The notes under the pieces: model-generated
The model's input: the letters and a program-made list of their open reading frames with translations, nothing else
What the model was told of the DNA's origin: nothing
Database searches by the model: none
Translations under genes and position numbers: made by a program
NCBI GenBank assembly: GCA_965220055.1
Contig: CBDCPE010000003.1
Coordinates: 186,001-250,000 of the forward strand
DNA: 64,000 nt
Direction of reading: 5' to 3'
Source of the DNA: Bin87 sp965220055
GTDB taxonomy: Bacteria > Chloroflexota > Dehalococcoidia > Lucifugimonadales > UBA3495
Shown here: one piece after another, positions 1 to 8,091 of the stretch
Position numbering within the stretch: position 1 is the stretch's first letter
How the letters are laid out: the number at the start of each line of letters is the position of its first letter

Positions 1-224
1 TTGCCGAAGGGGACCCGCGGCCGGTCCCCGCCGGCATATCGCGCCAGCATGGTCTGCCGCTCGCCGGACCGCTGCTTCTCGGTCAGATCGCCCACGGCCC
101 GGCTCAGCCGTTCGAGCTCCTCGCGCAGGGGCGGAAGGTCCGCGTCCAGCCGTTGCCGGTAGAACTCGCGCACCTCCGCGACCTCGTTCTTGATCGTCTC
201 CAGTTCCCATGTGGAAAGCGTCAT
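1..224 (-). CDS. Putative HK97-type phage major capsid protein, N-terminal part (cut by window edge)
   Basis: The frame opens at an ATG at 222-224 behind AGGAGAT and stays open to the left edge, giving about 74 residues. The visible part is a charged, predicted alpha-helical segment (repeated E, R and L, for example ELETIKNEVAEVREFY and LREELERLSRAVGDL), followed by a Gly/Pro turn. HK97-fold capsid precursors typically begin with such a helical scaffold (delta) region, which the prohead protease later removes. The call rests mainly on position: the next gene upstream on the same strand is a prohead protease, and protease followed by capsid is the usual head-gene order. The sequence alone would also fit any coiled-coil protein. 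The fold domain itself lies outside the window. Confidence 0.45.
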   Translation of the reverse strand, partial: MTLSTWELETIKNEVAEVREFYRQRLDADLPPLREELERLSRAVGDLTEKQRSGERQTMLARYAGGDRPRVPFG

Positions 225-240
225 AGCTTGAAAATCTCCT

Positions 241-451
241 TGATGTTTCGGCAGTTGTTTGCTCGCTCGCGCAACCTGTCACCGCGAGCGAAAACCTGTC
301 ATTGCGAGCGAGATGTTTCGGCCCGCCATTACTCGCTCGCGAAACCTGTCATAGCAATCGCGATGTTTCAGCCTTTCATTACGCGCCTGCAACCTGTCAT
401 TGCGAGCGCCCGTTCCCTTGTCATTGCGAGCGCAGCGCGGCAATCTCGTCG
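241..451. repeat. Cluster of degenerate dispersed repeats between protease and capsid genes
   Basis: The 225-535 gap between the two phage genes holds no gene. It contains about three imperfect units of roughly 50-65 bp, each starting GATGTTTC and ending in CCTGTCATTGCGAGCG or a variant. The last part (421-451) is a full copy of the dispersed element CATTGCGAGCGMAGCGCGGC followed by AATCTCGTCG, which recurs at about 13598, 14679, 18586 and, in degenerate form, at 8961 and 23440. Such sequences are usually non-coding palindromic repeats. Confidence 0.7.
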
Positions 452-535
452 AGGCTGCGGCGGTCGTTCCGCCAACGGAATCGCCGCGTCTCCACGCTCC
501 TCGCGGTGACAGATCGTATGAACACGCTCGTTCCG

Positions 536-1297
536 TCACCCTCGCAGCCCCCGCAGCAGCCCCACCACCTCGTCAACCGTCCCGTTCCGGCCCGCAACCG
601 CCGACGGCTTCCACTCTTCGTGCGCGAACGTCGCGGCGATCCCGTCCTCCGCCAGCAGCGCCCCGCCGTTGGCCGGCACCGGAACCGCGCTGATCTCCAG
701 CAGCTCCTGCTCCAGGAACCGGATGCCCAGGAACGCCCCGCTCACCGGGTCCCGCCGCTCCTCGAAGCGCAGCGGACGAAAACCCACCGACACGCCCTTC
801 TGGTAGCCCTGGCGGTACAGCCGTTCCACCTGGCCGGCGAACTCCGTGGGAGCGAACTCCAGCCGCGCCCGCAGAGCCCGTCCGTCGCTCCACACCGCCT
901 CCGCCCGTCCGATGGCCGGCTCGCCATAGTCGTGGGCCCACAGCACCACCGGGTTGTCCCGGTAGGCGTCCAGCCGCCACCCCTCCGGCGCGACGGTATC
1001 GCCGTGCCGGTCCACCTCTCCCGTGGACGCCACGAACACTAGCGGGCCGGCCCCGGCCCTCTCCATGACCTCGGTTTCATCCGATCGCCCATTGCGAACG
1101 TGTCCGGCCGGCGAATTGCGTACGCGCGCCGGCGGTCCCGTCTCCCACTTGCACACCACCGGCGCCTCGGCCGCGCCCCTGCGGTACGCATCCAGTGCCG
1201 CCAGCAGCGCGGCCCGACCATCCGGCAGACCCGCCGTCGTCGGCCATCCCGTCCGTCCCTGCCGCCGCGCTCCCGGCTCCATCATCGTCGTCATCAT
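536..1297 (-). CDS. HK97-family prohead protease (peptidase U35-type)
   Basis: A 253-residue protein starting at ATG 1295-1297, just downstream of GGGGAGGT. An in-frame extension reaches 1375 but has no ribosome site. The body matches phage prohead proteases: FVASTGEVDRHGD and APEGWRLDAYRDNPVVLWAH (with the catalytic-type His), then QKGVSVGFRP (Ser) and ELLEISAVPVPAN. This serine protease fold trims the capsid scaffold during head maturation. Its start lies 55 nt beyond a Rho-independent terminator that closes the upstream gene, so it probably has its own promoter. No portal or terminase gene precedes it as would be expected in an intact head operon. It may be a prophage remnant or a domesticated head gene. 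Confidence 0.85.
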   Translation of the reverse strand: MMTTMMEPGARRQGRTGWPTTAGLPDGRAALLAALDAYRRGAAEAPVVCKWETGPPARVRNSPAGHVRNGRSDETEVMERAGAGPLVFVASTGEVDRHGDTVAPEGWRLDAYRDNPVVLWAHDYGEPAIGRAEAVWSDGRALRARLEFAPTEFAGQVERLYRQGYQKGVSVGFRPLRFEERRDPVSGAFLGIRFLEQELLEISAVPVPANGGALLAEDGIAATFAHEEWKPSAVAGRNGTVDEVVGLLRGLRG

Positions 1298-1348
1298 CCA
1301 GACCTCCCCGCCGGCGACGCCCGATGTCCGGCCGGTACCCACCCACGC

Positions 1349-1394
1349 AAAAAGCCGGTGGAACCGACCCGCCATCAGGTCAGTCCCACCGGCT
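1349..1394 (-). terminator. Rho-independent terminator, minus strand
   Basis: A perfect 9-bp stem (AGCCGGTGG / CCACCGGCT at 1386-1394 and 1353-1361) with a 24-nt loop is followed on the minus strand by TTTTT. It lies 86 nt past the stop of the PaREP1-like gene and before the prohead protease, so it separates the two transcription units. Confidence 0.8.
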
Positions 1395-1479
1395 CTTCTC
1401 TCTCGATTTACTCTAGCCTACCGGCCCACTCCAGCCCCCGTCAACGCCGCGCTGTCACCAATTTCCGCGCCCTCTGCGC

Positions 1480-1833
1480 TCACCCCGCCAGAGGTCCCAG
1501 CTTGCCCACGAACCGCCCCACATCGACTAGATGTCGTGCTACGTTTTCAGCGGTGTCCCAGTTCTCATAAAAATTGACGTGCAGGCTGTTGGCAACAGCA
1601 AACAGTCGGCTGATGTCGTCATCGCCGGTTTCATCCACCAGTCGCGACACCGCGGCAAAAAGGGCCGCGTGGCGCTGATGCTCCCAACCGCGTTGCTCGG
1701 CAACCGCCTTCACCATCTGCGCCGCTGCTCCCCAGCCCTTCTCCGATGCCTGCCGTACGTCGCCCTGCGCCAGTTCGGCATTGGCCTGTTGCAGCAAATG
1801 GTGCGCTGCCTGCGCGTATGTCTCCGTTACCAC
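1480..1833 (-). CDS. PaREP1/HEPN-like small helical protein
   Basis: A 117-residue, all-helical protein. It resembles the PaREP1 family, which is related to HEPN domains: HHLLQQANAELAQGDVRQA, then EKGWGAAAQMVKAVAEQRGW and FAVANSLHVNFYENW. A clear paralogue (about 60% identical by eye over the whole length) lies at 61001-61357. Members often occur beside nucleotidyltransferases or in toxin-antitoxin settings, but no partner is adjacent here. The gene stands alone and is closed by the hairpin at 1349-1394. The family relation is recognised from pattern; the molecular activity is unknown. Confidence 0.65.
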   Translation of the reverse strand: MVTETYAQAAHHLLQQANAELAQGDVRQASEKGWGAAAQMVKAVAEQRGWEHQRHAALFAAVSRLVDETGDDDISRLFAVANSLHVNFYENWDTAENVARHLVDVGRFVGKLGPLAG

Positions 1834-1974
1834 AGTTTTTCCAATCGATCCAAACCTTCTGTAATCGCAGTGTACTACACCTATTCGCGGTGGCTACCAT
1901 ACGACTTGCCACCACGGGTCATCGCTTGAACATGCGCTACAATGATCCCAGATTGTTACTTCGAGGCTGGAGCC

Positions 1975-2313
1975 ATGCTCGACACCGCGCGCGAATCCAT
2001 CCATGTGTTTCACCGGGACGCCCAGGGCATCCCCGATTACTCGATTGCCCTGACTTGTACCTATACCCTCGAAGCGGACCAATGGGTCGGTGTTTGTGAC
2101 GAACTGGGCACATCGGCCTTCGCCGACACGCTGGAGCAAGTCCGCATCGAGTTGCAGGAAGCGGTGCAACTGCAATTGAACGAGGTCGAACGCCTCGCCG
2201 ACGTGCGCGACTACCTGGCAGAATATGAGGTACCCATTTCCCCTCTGAACCAACGTGAAGCAGCGGGTTTTGCCGTTGCCTCTGGTAGCCGCCTTGAATA
2301 TATCGGGACGTGA
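1975..2313 (+). CDS. hicB: HicB-family antitoxin
   Basis: 112 residues from ATG 1975; GAGG and GGAG lie just upstream, and an earlier in-frame ATG at 1942 is less well placed. The N-terminal half has the HicB partial RNase H fold pattern: SIALTCTYTLEADQWVGVCDEL, then GTSAFADTLEQVRIELQEAV. HicB binds and inhibits the HicA mRNA interferase and usually represses its own operon. Here hicB comes first and overlaps the start of a HicA-like frame by about 20 nt. The HicA frame is broken, so this may be an orphan antitoxin. Confidence 0.75.
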   Translation: MLDTARESIHVFHRDAQGIPDYSIALTCTYTLEADQWVGVCDELGTSAFADTLEQVRIELQEAVQLQLNEVERLADVRDYLAEYEVPISPLNQREAAGFAVASGSRLEYIGT

Positions 2314-2534
2314 TCTCATGCGCCTACTGGAAGCCGATGGATGGAGCCGCGGTCGCCGTACCAATCACGGCATCTTCTTTCACCAGCAGTTCCTCGGGCG
2401 AACTGCAGCCAAGGTTCACCGTTATCCCCGACAAATCCGCGCCCCTTCCCAACGGAACCCTGGCCGCTATCCTGAGACCGAAACAGACCGGCATCGGTAG
2501 AGCCGGCCTGCAAGCGTTGATATACGCGCAATAG
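2294..2534 (+). pseudogene. hicA: HicA-like toxin with a +1 frameshift
   Basis: The first half (from TTG 2294: NISGRDLMRLLEADGWSRGRR, then TNHGIFFHQQFLG) reads in one frame. The second half (GELQPRFTVIPDKSAPLPNG, then TLAAILRPKQTGIGRAGLQALI) reads in the next frame. Together they give a complete double-stranded-RNA-binding-like HicA protein of about 80 residues. The switch falls in the GGG run at 2396-2398; one G less would restore the frame. The His of the catalytic strand (TNHGIFF) is kept. Either the toxin has been inactivated, leaving hicB behind, or there is a single-base error in the assembly. Confidence 0.65.
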
Positions 2535-2595
2535 CCCGCCCCAGTCGTGAGCGAAACTCCGCCCGGGGACGAGCAGTCATTTTCCCACTCCGCGG

Positions 2596-3045
2596 TTACT
2601 CGCTGCCCAGTACGTCGTCGGCGCTCTTCACCGTGAATTCCAGCACGCCCTCCGCCCGGTCGTACACCATGCGCCAGCGGTCGATAATGTCCCTGTCCAG
2701 CAGCGAAGGGAGCCGGTTTATGCTGTGCATCGGGTCTGCGGCCGGCTTTGCGATGAGGACATCAACCTCGCAACTGCGAATTTCTCTGGCTTCGCCGTCG
2801 ACGAACTCCAGGACCGCGCGCTCACTGAAATACGTAGCCGGACCGCCCACGCCATTGGAGGTGACGGGGTTTTCCAGTCGTTCGAAAGGAACTGCGGCGG
2901 GCGTACCGTCCCGGGGGTGAATGCAAGTCGCATACGCTCCGGTGTCAACCAGGAAGACTATATTTCTGGCTATACCAAACCGGGGTAGCGTCAGGTAGCC
3001 TTCAACAAAGGGCTGCCCGGTGGGCCCAAATTCTCCGAGAATCAC
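2596..3045 (-). CDS. Retropepsin-like aspartic protease-fold protein
   Basis: 149 residues. FLVDTGAYATCIHP carries the D-T-G-A active-site motif of clan AA (retropepsin-like) proteases. The C-terminal LLDRDIIDRWRMVYD matches the second psi-loop (I-L-G-R-D-x-L) seen in bacterial single-domain members. One D-T-G per chain means it would have to dimerise to be active. Its start overlaps the stop of the upstream DUF2806-like gene as ATGA (3042-3045), so the two are translationally coupled. No signal peptide is visible, so it is probably cytoplasmic. The biological substrate is unknown; the coupled partner is the obvious candidate. Confidence 0.7.
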   Translation of the reverse strand: MILGEFGPTGQPFVEGYLTLPRFGIARNIVFLVDTGAYATCIHPRDGTPAAVPFERLENPVTSNGVGGPATYFSERAVLEFVDGEAREIRSCEVDVLIAKPAADPMHSINRLPSLLDRDIIDRWRMVYDRAEGVLEFTVKSADDVLGSE

Positions 3046-4175
3046 AGTATCAACGGCGTTGGATTGGAGTCCAGAAACTCAATGACGACGTTCCCACTCC
3101 GCAGGTTCTTTTCATCCAGAACCGTCAAGAGTTCGTCCATAGTGTCGGCTACGAACAGTTCTCCACCAGGGATCATGGCAGCCCATTGGTCCGGATATTG
3201 TTCCGTCAACGACGCTACTTTCCGCCGCATTTGTGAGGCCAGTTCCCGGTATTCCAACATCCGCTCGATTTTGGCCTCCGTGTCATCATCGACCGCCTCG
3301 GCTTTCGCTGGAGCCGGATCACGCGGAGGAACCAGCGACTCGCCGGCCCATCGGTCATAAACGTAGTCGAGAAAACCTCCGACTGGCTGTGAGCCACAGA
3401 TAGGCGCCAACTCCTGTCCTGCCTGTGTGAGTAGTGTAGTCCCTGTTTGCAGTTCGTTACTACTATCGTTTGGGAACGTCAACTCTACAGATTGACTGTA
3501 ATAGAATACGGTCGCCTTTTTCGGAAAATTAATGAGCCGAAATCCCATAACGCTGTTAAAGTGAACAAGGCCAAGGGTTTCAAGGTGGCTAAGAGAACCG
3601 AAATTAATGCCGTGCTGATTGTAAATATCTTGCTGAACGTCGAACACTAATGGATTGATACCTCCAATCATCCATGCAAAACCACAGAGATTTTTGAATA
3701 GATCCGCATCGCGCTTGTCCAAATCCGCAACCAGGTTGACCGTTTTGCGGGAGAACGAGCCAGGGTTGTTCCCCTCGCCTGCCAAAATGCCGGCCCATAT
3801 CTGCTGCATCTCGCCGTCCGACACCATCCGGCACTTGTCAAAGAAATTCATTATCCAGTCGTTTTCCATCTCCTCAGGGTTCGCGTCATCGTTGAGGTTA
3901 GGAATGGCCTTTTCGATTATGCTTTCCATGTTGAGCTGCTTGGTCATCTCCTCATTGGCAAAGCGGGTGGCCGCTCGTTGCCTGAGATCTGCAACTTCGA
4001 TGTCGGTCTCGGTGGCCGACACCCGGAGAATACGATCTGCCTGAGCTTCCGCTTCGGCCATGCGGATGCGTTGGCTTGGGTCAAACTGCCGGCCGAATGC
4101 ATTGGCAATTTTTGTCACTAAGGTATTCGCGGGCTTTGAAAATCCGCTGAGGTCAACCAATGAAAATCCCGGCAT
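3042..4175 (-). CDS. DUF2806-like protein
   Basis: 377 residues. The central part (MNFFDKCRMVSDGEMQQIWA, then GILAGEGNNPGSFSRKTVNL and ADLDKRDADLF) matches the DUF2806 pattern, in which a helical core is followed by a poorly conserved C-terminus. The N-terminus is helical and charged (residues about 25-85). The C-terminal 110 residues are acidic and variable. The start is preceded by GGAG at 9 nt. It forms a two-gene operon with the retropepsin-like gene (4-nt overlap). A perfect 11-bp palindrome lies 31 nt upstream. AT content is higher than in the flanking genes, which suits horizontal transfer. Function unknown; a stress or defence role is inferred from the setting. Confidence 0.6.
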   Translation of the reverse strand: MPGFSLVDLSGFSKPANTLVTKIANAFGRQFDPSQRIRMAEAEAQADRILRVSATETDIEVADLRQRAATRFANEEMTKQLNMESIIEKAIPNLNDDANPEEMENDWIMNFFDKCRMVSDGEMQQIWAGILAGEGNNPGSFSRKTVNLVADLDKRDADLFKNLCGFAWMIGGINPLVFDVQQDIYNQHGINFGSLSHLETLGLVHFNSVMGFRLINFPKKATVFYYSQSVELTFPNDSSNELQTGTTLLTQAGQELAPICGSQPVGGFLDYVYDRWAGESLVPPRDPAPAKAEAVDDDTEAKIERMLEYRELASQMRRKVASLTEQYPDQWAAMIPGGELFVADTMDELLTVLDEKNLRSGNVVIEFLDSNPTPLIL

Positions 4176-4206
4176 GCTTCTTGTCTCCGTAAGTATTGCG
4201 GCACAC

Positions 4207-4232
4207 TGTTACAGTACAAACGTACTGTAACA
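4207..4232. promoter_or_regulatory. Perfect palindromic operator upstream of the DUF2806/retropepsin operon
   Basis: Two 11-bp arms, TGTTACAGTAC and GTACTGTAACA, are separated by AAAC. The site is 31 nt upstream of the start codon at 4175 and has no T-run, so it looks like a repressor site rather than a terminator. The core AGTAC-N4-GTACT resembles the cyanobacterial LexA (SOS) box as I remember it. Which protein binds is not known. Confidence 0.6.
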
Positions 4233-4255
4233 CAACGTGTCGTGACAGGTTACTC

Positions 4256-6973
4256 CTACGCACCCGCCCGCTCCAGGTTCAGCGCCAGCAGCCGCTCCAG
4301 TATCTCCCCGTCCGCCAGGTCCGCCGGCCACCCGTAGGCGTCGGCCACCGCCGCGTCGAGACGGGCGTGGATGTTGTCCAGCCACGTCGGCCGCTGGTTG
4401 TACAGGTTCGTCAGCGTCCGCCGCTTCAGCTCCGCCGCGCTGATCCCCTCCGGATTCAGCCAGCCCTCGCGCAGCGCGTTCAACTCCGCCGCGATTGCGC
4501 CGATGGTCTCCCGCTGCTCGTCCGTGGGATGCGGAAACGGGAACGTCTCAAAGCATGTGGTAGGCGTGTAGCGTGGGCGTGTTTCCAACTGGGTCCCCAT
4601 CGCCAACCCCCAGAGCTCGTGGCAACGCGAGTGCAACACGCCAAATGTATAGTCGTCTGTGCTGGAGAACACGATCAAATTGTGATCTGGTAGCACGTCT
4701 GAGGGTAGCCAAACGAATACTCTATGCTTTGAAACTGTTGGCGTGGCAATATAACGATCCAATCCGTTGAGAGCTTTCCGCATTCCCGGTCGTGGTTCTG
4801 CGTGCCACCACCATTTCTCGGCGTACAAAGTACGCTTGTTGCCTACGCGCATTGGTCTCACATGGCGCCTGACGTGCTCAAATGGTGCCTCGTGCAGTGC
4901 CGCCTGATCCAATGTCAGATCGGTAAAGTCTACTATCCACATTCCTCTGGGACGGGCCGTAATATCGCGGCCGTTCATCCAAGGGCTGAGCACCTCGGTA
5001 TTGCTCTTGCCGTGCGGATTCGGACTGGCGAGCATCTGCTGTGCCAGGTCGTCGGGTATGTCGAACGGCCCGCCTTTCGTGTCGCCCATGAACCCGATGC
5101 CAAAGTTATCTTCCAGACGCTTGGCGGCCGTCAGGTCAACCCCCACCGTCAGGTTGGCGTTGATCGCCGGCGCCGGCTGCCCGTCCAACTCCCGCTCAAT
5201 CTCGGAGCCATCATCAAACCCGACGATGGAAATGTGCACTGCTGCCCCTTCCAGAACCCACGGGTGATCCGACCACGCCATGAAAATGTCGCCGGTCTCC
5301 TTGATGCGCTGCAACACCCTCCGGTTCGCCCCGCCGCGTATGCCCTGCGTCGCCAGCAGCCCCGCCCGTTTGACCGTCTTTGCCTCAATCGCCCGCTGCG
5401 CCTTGTCGAACCAGTAGCACACCAGATCCGCCTCGGCCGGCACCTTGCCGTCGTACTGCTTGAACATTGCGTCCACGTACTCGTCGCTCAGGCCGGATCG
5501 GAGCAGCTTGCCGCCCAAAAACGGCGGGTTGCCCACGATGAAATCCGCCGCCGGCCACTCCGGTTCCGCCGGATGGTCGGGGTCGCTCAGGTCCAGGATC
5601 GCGTCGGTCTGGCGGATGGTGTCCAGCGGCGTCAGGATGGGCCGCTGCGTGTACGTGAACCCGTTGGCCTGGTGCCACTGGATGTACCCGATCCACAGCG
5701 CCGTCCGCGCCAGTTCCGCCGCGTAGTGGTTGATCTCCAAGCCCAGCATCTGGTCCGGCTGCACCGTCGGCGTCAGCCCTTCCCACCCCTGCACCGCCGC
5801 GAAGTCGATCACCTCCCTCTCGAAGTCCAGCAGCGACCGCAGCGCGATGTACAGGAAGTTGCCGCTGCCGCACGCCGGGTCCAGCACCCGCACCGATGCC
5901 AACCGCTCCCGGAACGCGTCCAGCCGCTCCCGTGCCCCGTCGGCGTCTTCCTCATCCAGCAGGTCGTTGACCTCCTGGCGCGTCGCCTCCCACTCCCGCC
6001 GCAGCGGCGTCATCACCACCGGCTCCACCACCAGTTCGATGTCGTCCGCGCCGGTGTAATGCGCCCCCGTCTGCGCCCGCTTGGATGCGTCCAGCGCCCG
6101 CTCGAACAGCGTCCCGAATATCGACGGCTCGATGTCCCGCCAGTTCCGGTCGCACGCCTCGCCCAGCCGCTGCAACGCAACCGTGCTCAGCGTCACCGTG
6201 TCCACCACGTTGAACAGGTCGCCGTTGAAGTGGGCGATCTCGTCCGCGCCGGAGAACCCGCCCGTGGCCATCTGCCCGAACAGGCTGCGGATCGCCCGGT
6301 CAAATGTTTCCGGATTGCGGTAGTGTTGACGCACGATCTGCGCGAACAGCCCGTCGGGAAGCAGCCCCGCGTCCTCAGAGTAGAGGCAGAACACCAGTTG
6401 GTTCAGGTAGCGCGCCAGCCGTTCGGGGTCCTCATTCTGTGCCTCCATGTCCACGACGATGGACTGGAACAGCGACGCCGTCTCCCGGGTCACCGCGTCC
6501 ACCGACCGCAGCCGCTCGCGGAACCGGTGCGGCGCGAAGAACACGTCCCGCAGCAGTTCCCGCCGCTCCGGCCTTTCGAACTCGCCGATGTCGAGGTCGT
6601 AGCGGGCCGTCTCCATGCCGGGGAAGTTGGTCTGGACGCGTATCGTCTCGAACGACGACACGATCAGCAGGGGTGGCGTCTTCAGGTGCACCTGGTAGCG
6701 CAGGAGCTGGTCGAAGGCCCCGTCCAGTTGGGCGTCCTGGCCCTTGAACTCCCAGCCAAAATGCTCCTCGAAGTAGGCGTCGGCGAACCCGCCCGGCACC
6801 GACTTCTCGAAGGTGAACGCCTCCGGGTCGCCGTGGGCCGCTGGCGTCGCGTGGCCCACCAGCCCGCACAGGTCGTTGAAGAACGACTGCGCCCCCTGCC
6901 GCTCCCCGAAGCCGGCGTCCCGCCAGCGAGCGACAAACTCCCGCGGCGATATGGTCGGCATCATCGGCGTCAT
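4256..6973 (-). CDS. Type IIL (MmeI-like) restriction-modification enzyme, nuclease and methylase in one chain
   Basis: 905 residues, the usual MmeI length. The N-terminal nuclease motif is intact: D65-X9-E75-F-K77 (DAYFEEHFGWEFK), the same spacing as described for MmeI. A helical connector follows (about 150-340), then a gamma-class N6-adenine methylase with motif I DPACGSGNFL (about residue 364) and motif IV NPPF (about 482). The C-terminal 250 residues form the target-recognition and helical tail region (for example YTPTTCFETFPFPHP). One polypeptide therefore both cuts and methylates. In this class host protection is by methylating one strand, so no separate methylase is needed. It is a single gene; the nearest upstream gene is more than 90 nt away. 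DISARM methylases look similar, but no helicase or DUF1998 gene is near. Confidence 0.85.
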   Translation of the reverse strand: MTPMMPTISPREFVARWRDAGFGERQGAQSFFNDLCGLVGHATPAAHGDPEAFTFEKSVPGGFADAYFEEHFGWEFKGQDAQLDGAFDQLLRYQVHLKTPPLLIVSSFETIRVQTNFPGMETARYDLDIGEFERPERRELLRDVFFAPHRFRERLRSVDAVTRETASLFQSIVVDMEAQNEDPERLARYLNQLVFCLYSEDAGLLPDGLFAQIVRQHYRNPETFDRAIRSLFGQMATGGFSGADEIAHFNGDLFNVVDTVTLSTVALQRLGEACDRNWRDIEPSIFGTLFERALDASKRAQTGAHYTGADDIELVVEPVVMTPLRREWEATRQEVNDLLDEEDADGARERLDAFRERLASVRVLDPACGSGNFLYIALRSLLDFEREVIDFAAVQGWEGLTPTVQPDQMLGLEINHYAAELARTALWIGYIQWHQANGFTYTQRPILTPLDTIRQTDAILDLSDPDHPAEPEWPAADFIVGNPPFLGGKLLRSGLSDEYVDAMFKQYDGKVPAEADLVCYWFDKAQRAIEAKTVKRAGLLATQGIRGGANRRVLQRIKETGDIFMAWSDHPWVLEGAAVHISIVGFDDGSEIERELDGQPAPAINANLTVGVDLTAAKRLEDNFGIGFMGDTKGGPFDIPDDLAQQMLASPNPHGKSNTEVLSPWMNGRDITARPRGMWIVDFTDLTLDQAALHEAPFEHVRRHVRPMRVGNKRTLYAEKWWWHAEPRPGMRKALNGLDRYIATPTVSKHRVFVWLPSDVLPDHNLIVFSSTDDYTFGVLHSRCHELWGLAMGTQLETRPRYTPTTCFETFPFPHPTDEQRETIGAIAAELNALREGWLNPEGISAAELKRRTLTNLYNQRPTWLDNIHARLDAAVADAYGWPADLADGEILERLLALNLERAGA

Positions 6974-7065
6974 AACAGTGCTACCCTCACCCCACCCAGA
7001 ATAGCACGCCCGGTCGGTGGGTCAGACAGGCAATGCCGACCTTTGAGATTGTGGGCACCTGCGGG

Positions 7066-7278
7066 TTATCGAACCTGTCCAGCCAGCCAACCGAAAATGA
7101 AAGCGCCGAGCATGATGGCGCCGTTCTGGGTCAGCCATCGGGCGGTTTGCAAGAGTTCGGCTTGGGCAGGTGTTGGTTGAGGTTCGGCCAGGTGAGCGAG
7201 CCAAACCATAGTAGCGTAGCCAGCTATAGCAAGACCGCCGATTAGAGTGACGCCCGCGATGAGGACGAACCACCTCAT
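7066..7278 (-). CDS. Small two-helix membrane protein
   Basis: 70 residues with two hydrophobic segments (about 4-26, FVLIAGVTLIGGLAIAGYA; and about 52-66, GAIMLGAFIFGWLAG). No known family. Its ATG overlaps the stop of the upstream 51-residue membrane protein as ATGA (7275-7278), so the two are translationally coupled and probably act together in the membrane. Function unknown. Confidence 0.5.
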   Translation of the reverse strand: MRWFVLIAGVTLIGGLAIAGYATMVWLAHLAEPQPTPAQAELLQTARWLTQNGAIMLGAFIFGWLAGQVR

Positions 7279-7430
7279 AGATCTGCGGGGCTGTCGGTAG
7301 TGATGGCTCTAGGCCCGGATCTTTGACGGTTTTCGCGAATTTTGATTGCAATCACATAGCAGGAGAGCCCGATACCTATGCCGAAAAGGGCGGCGCTGAC
7401 TATGGTGAGAATGATAGCTAGAAATAGCAT
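7275..7430 (-). CDS. Single-pass membrane mini-protein
   Basis: 51 residues from ATG 7428-7430, preceded by GAGG at 7 nt. A longer in-frame extension to 7688 lacks protein-like composition and a ribosome site. One long hydrophobic segment (LFLAIILTIVSAALFGIGIG) is followed by a basic, soluble tail. It is coupled to the next gene (7066-7278) by an ATGA overlap. Function unknown. Confidence 0.45.
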   Translation of the reverse strand: MLFLAIILTIVSAALFGIGIGLSCYVIAIKIRENRQRSGPRAITTDSPADL

Positions 7431-7749
7431 AAGCGCCTCGCGGCCAGATGTGGTAGCGCTCTGCCGGCTTGGCTGCCAACTGTGTTGATAGTGTACAGGA
7501 AAACACTCAACCCATGCGGACCCCAGGACAATCGCATATGAACGGTTCGATGTGAAAGGCCGCCATCCAGGAATTTGAAAAGACCCTGGATGGAAGATGC
7601 CATGAATTGAATGGCCCGGCGTTATCGGCATTATCCTGTTCATCCGTGCAAAAGACGAAGCGAGTAGGTGACCGCTTTTGCTAGGCATTGACTATCGAGA
7701 TTTCGCCCCATAGCATCAAAACCGATACCATCACCACGCGAGGCCCCAA
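7431..7749. other. Intergenic region with no recognised feature
   Basis: 319 nt between the divergent membrane mini-protein pair and the 7750 gene. It presumably holds the two promoters. I see no clear -35/-10 pair, repeat or RNA structure. Confidence 0.4.
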
Positions 7750-8091
7750 ATGACCATCACCCAACGGGAAATGGACCGCATCAAGAGAATAATTCTCGAC
7801 GGAGCGAAAACCCATTTCCCGCCTGCCGTCCAATTCCAGGATGCAAACGTCACCGTCCGCCTGGACGCTGACGAGGAGGAGTTCTTCGACGTACAACTCC
7901 TGTACACCGCTCCCGACCCCGCCGACCCCGTGCTCGACGGCCACCTGATGAACACTTTGTTCCGGGTCACCGACGAGCCTATCCGTGCCGCCGGCATCAC
8001 CGCGCGCGCCCTGGTCACCTACACCGAGATCAATGACCCCACCAGGTGGCTATACCGCAAGTCGTCAACTACGCCATCGCCCGCGTCATGA
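7750..8091 (+). CDS. Unknown protein coupled to a HEPN protein (possible antitoxin)
   Basis: 113 residues, no family recognised. It begins with a basic helix (REMDRIKRIILDGAKTHFPP), followed by an alternating strand pattern (VQFQDANVTVRLDADEEEFFDVQLLYTA), giving a small alpha/beta protein with an acidic middle. Its stop overlaps the start of the HEPN gene as ATGA (8088-8091). An upstream small gene coupled to a HEPN gene is the usual arrangement of an antitoxin, but this one is not a nucleotidyltransferase: there is no GS-X10-DxD. The antitoxin role is inferred from position only. Confidence 0.55.
   Translation: MTITQREMDRIKRIILDGAKTHFPPAVQFQDANVTVRLDADEEEFFDVQLLYTAPDPADPVLDGHLMNTLFRVTDEPIRAAGITARALVTYTEINDPTRWLYRKSSTTPSPAS

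Noticed and set aside
4256..6973. DISARM system methylase
   Set aside because: The N-terminal D-X9-E-F-K nuclease motif is intact and no DISARM helicase or partner gene is near, so an MmeI-type enzyme fits better.
4802..7180. 792-codon plus-strand frame opposite the MmeI-like gene
   Set aside because: Arg/Pro/Gln-rich shadow composition; the minus-strand gene has all catalytic motifs.
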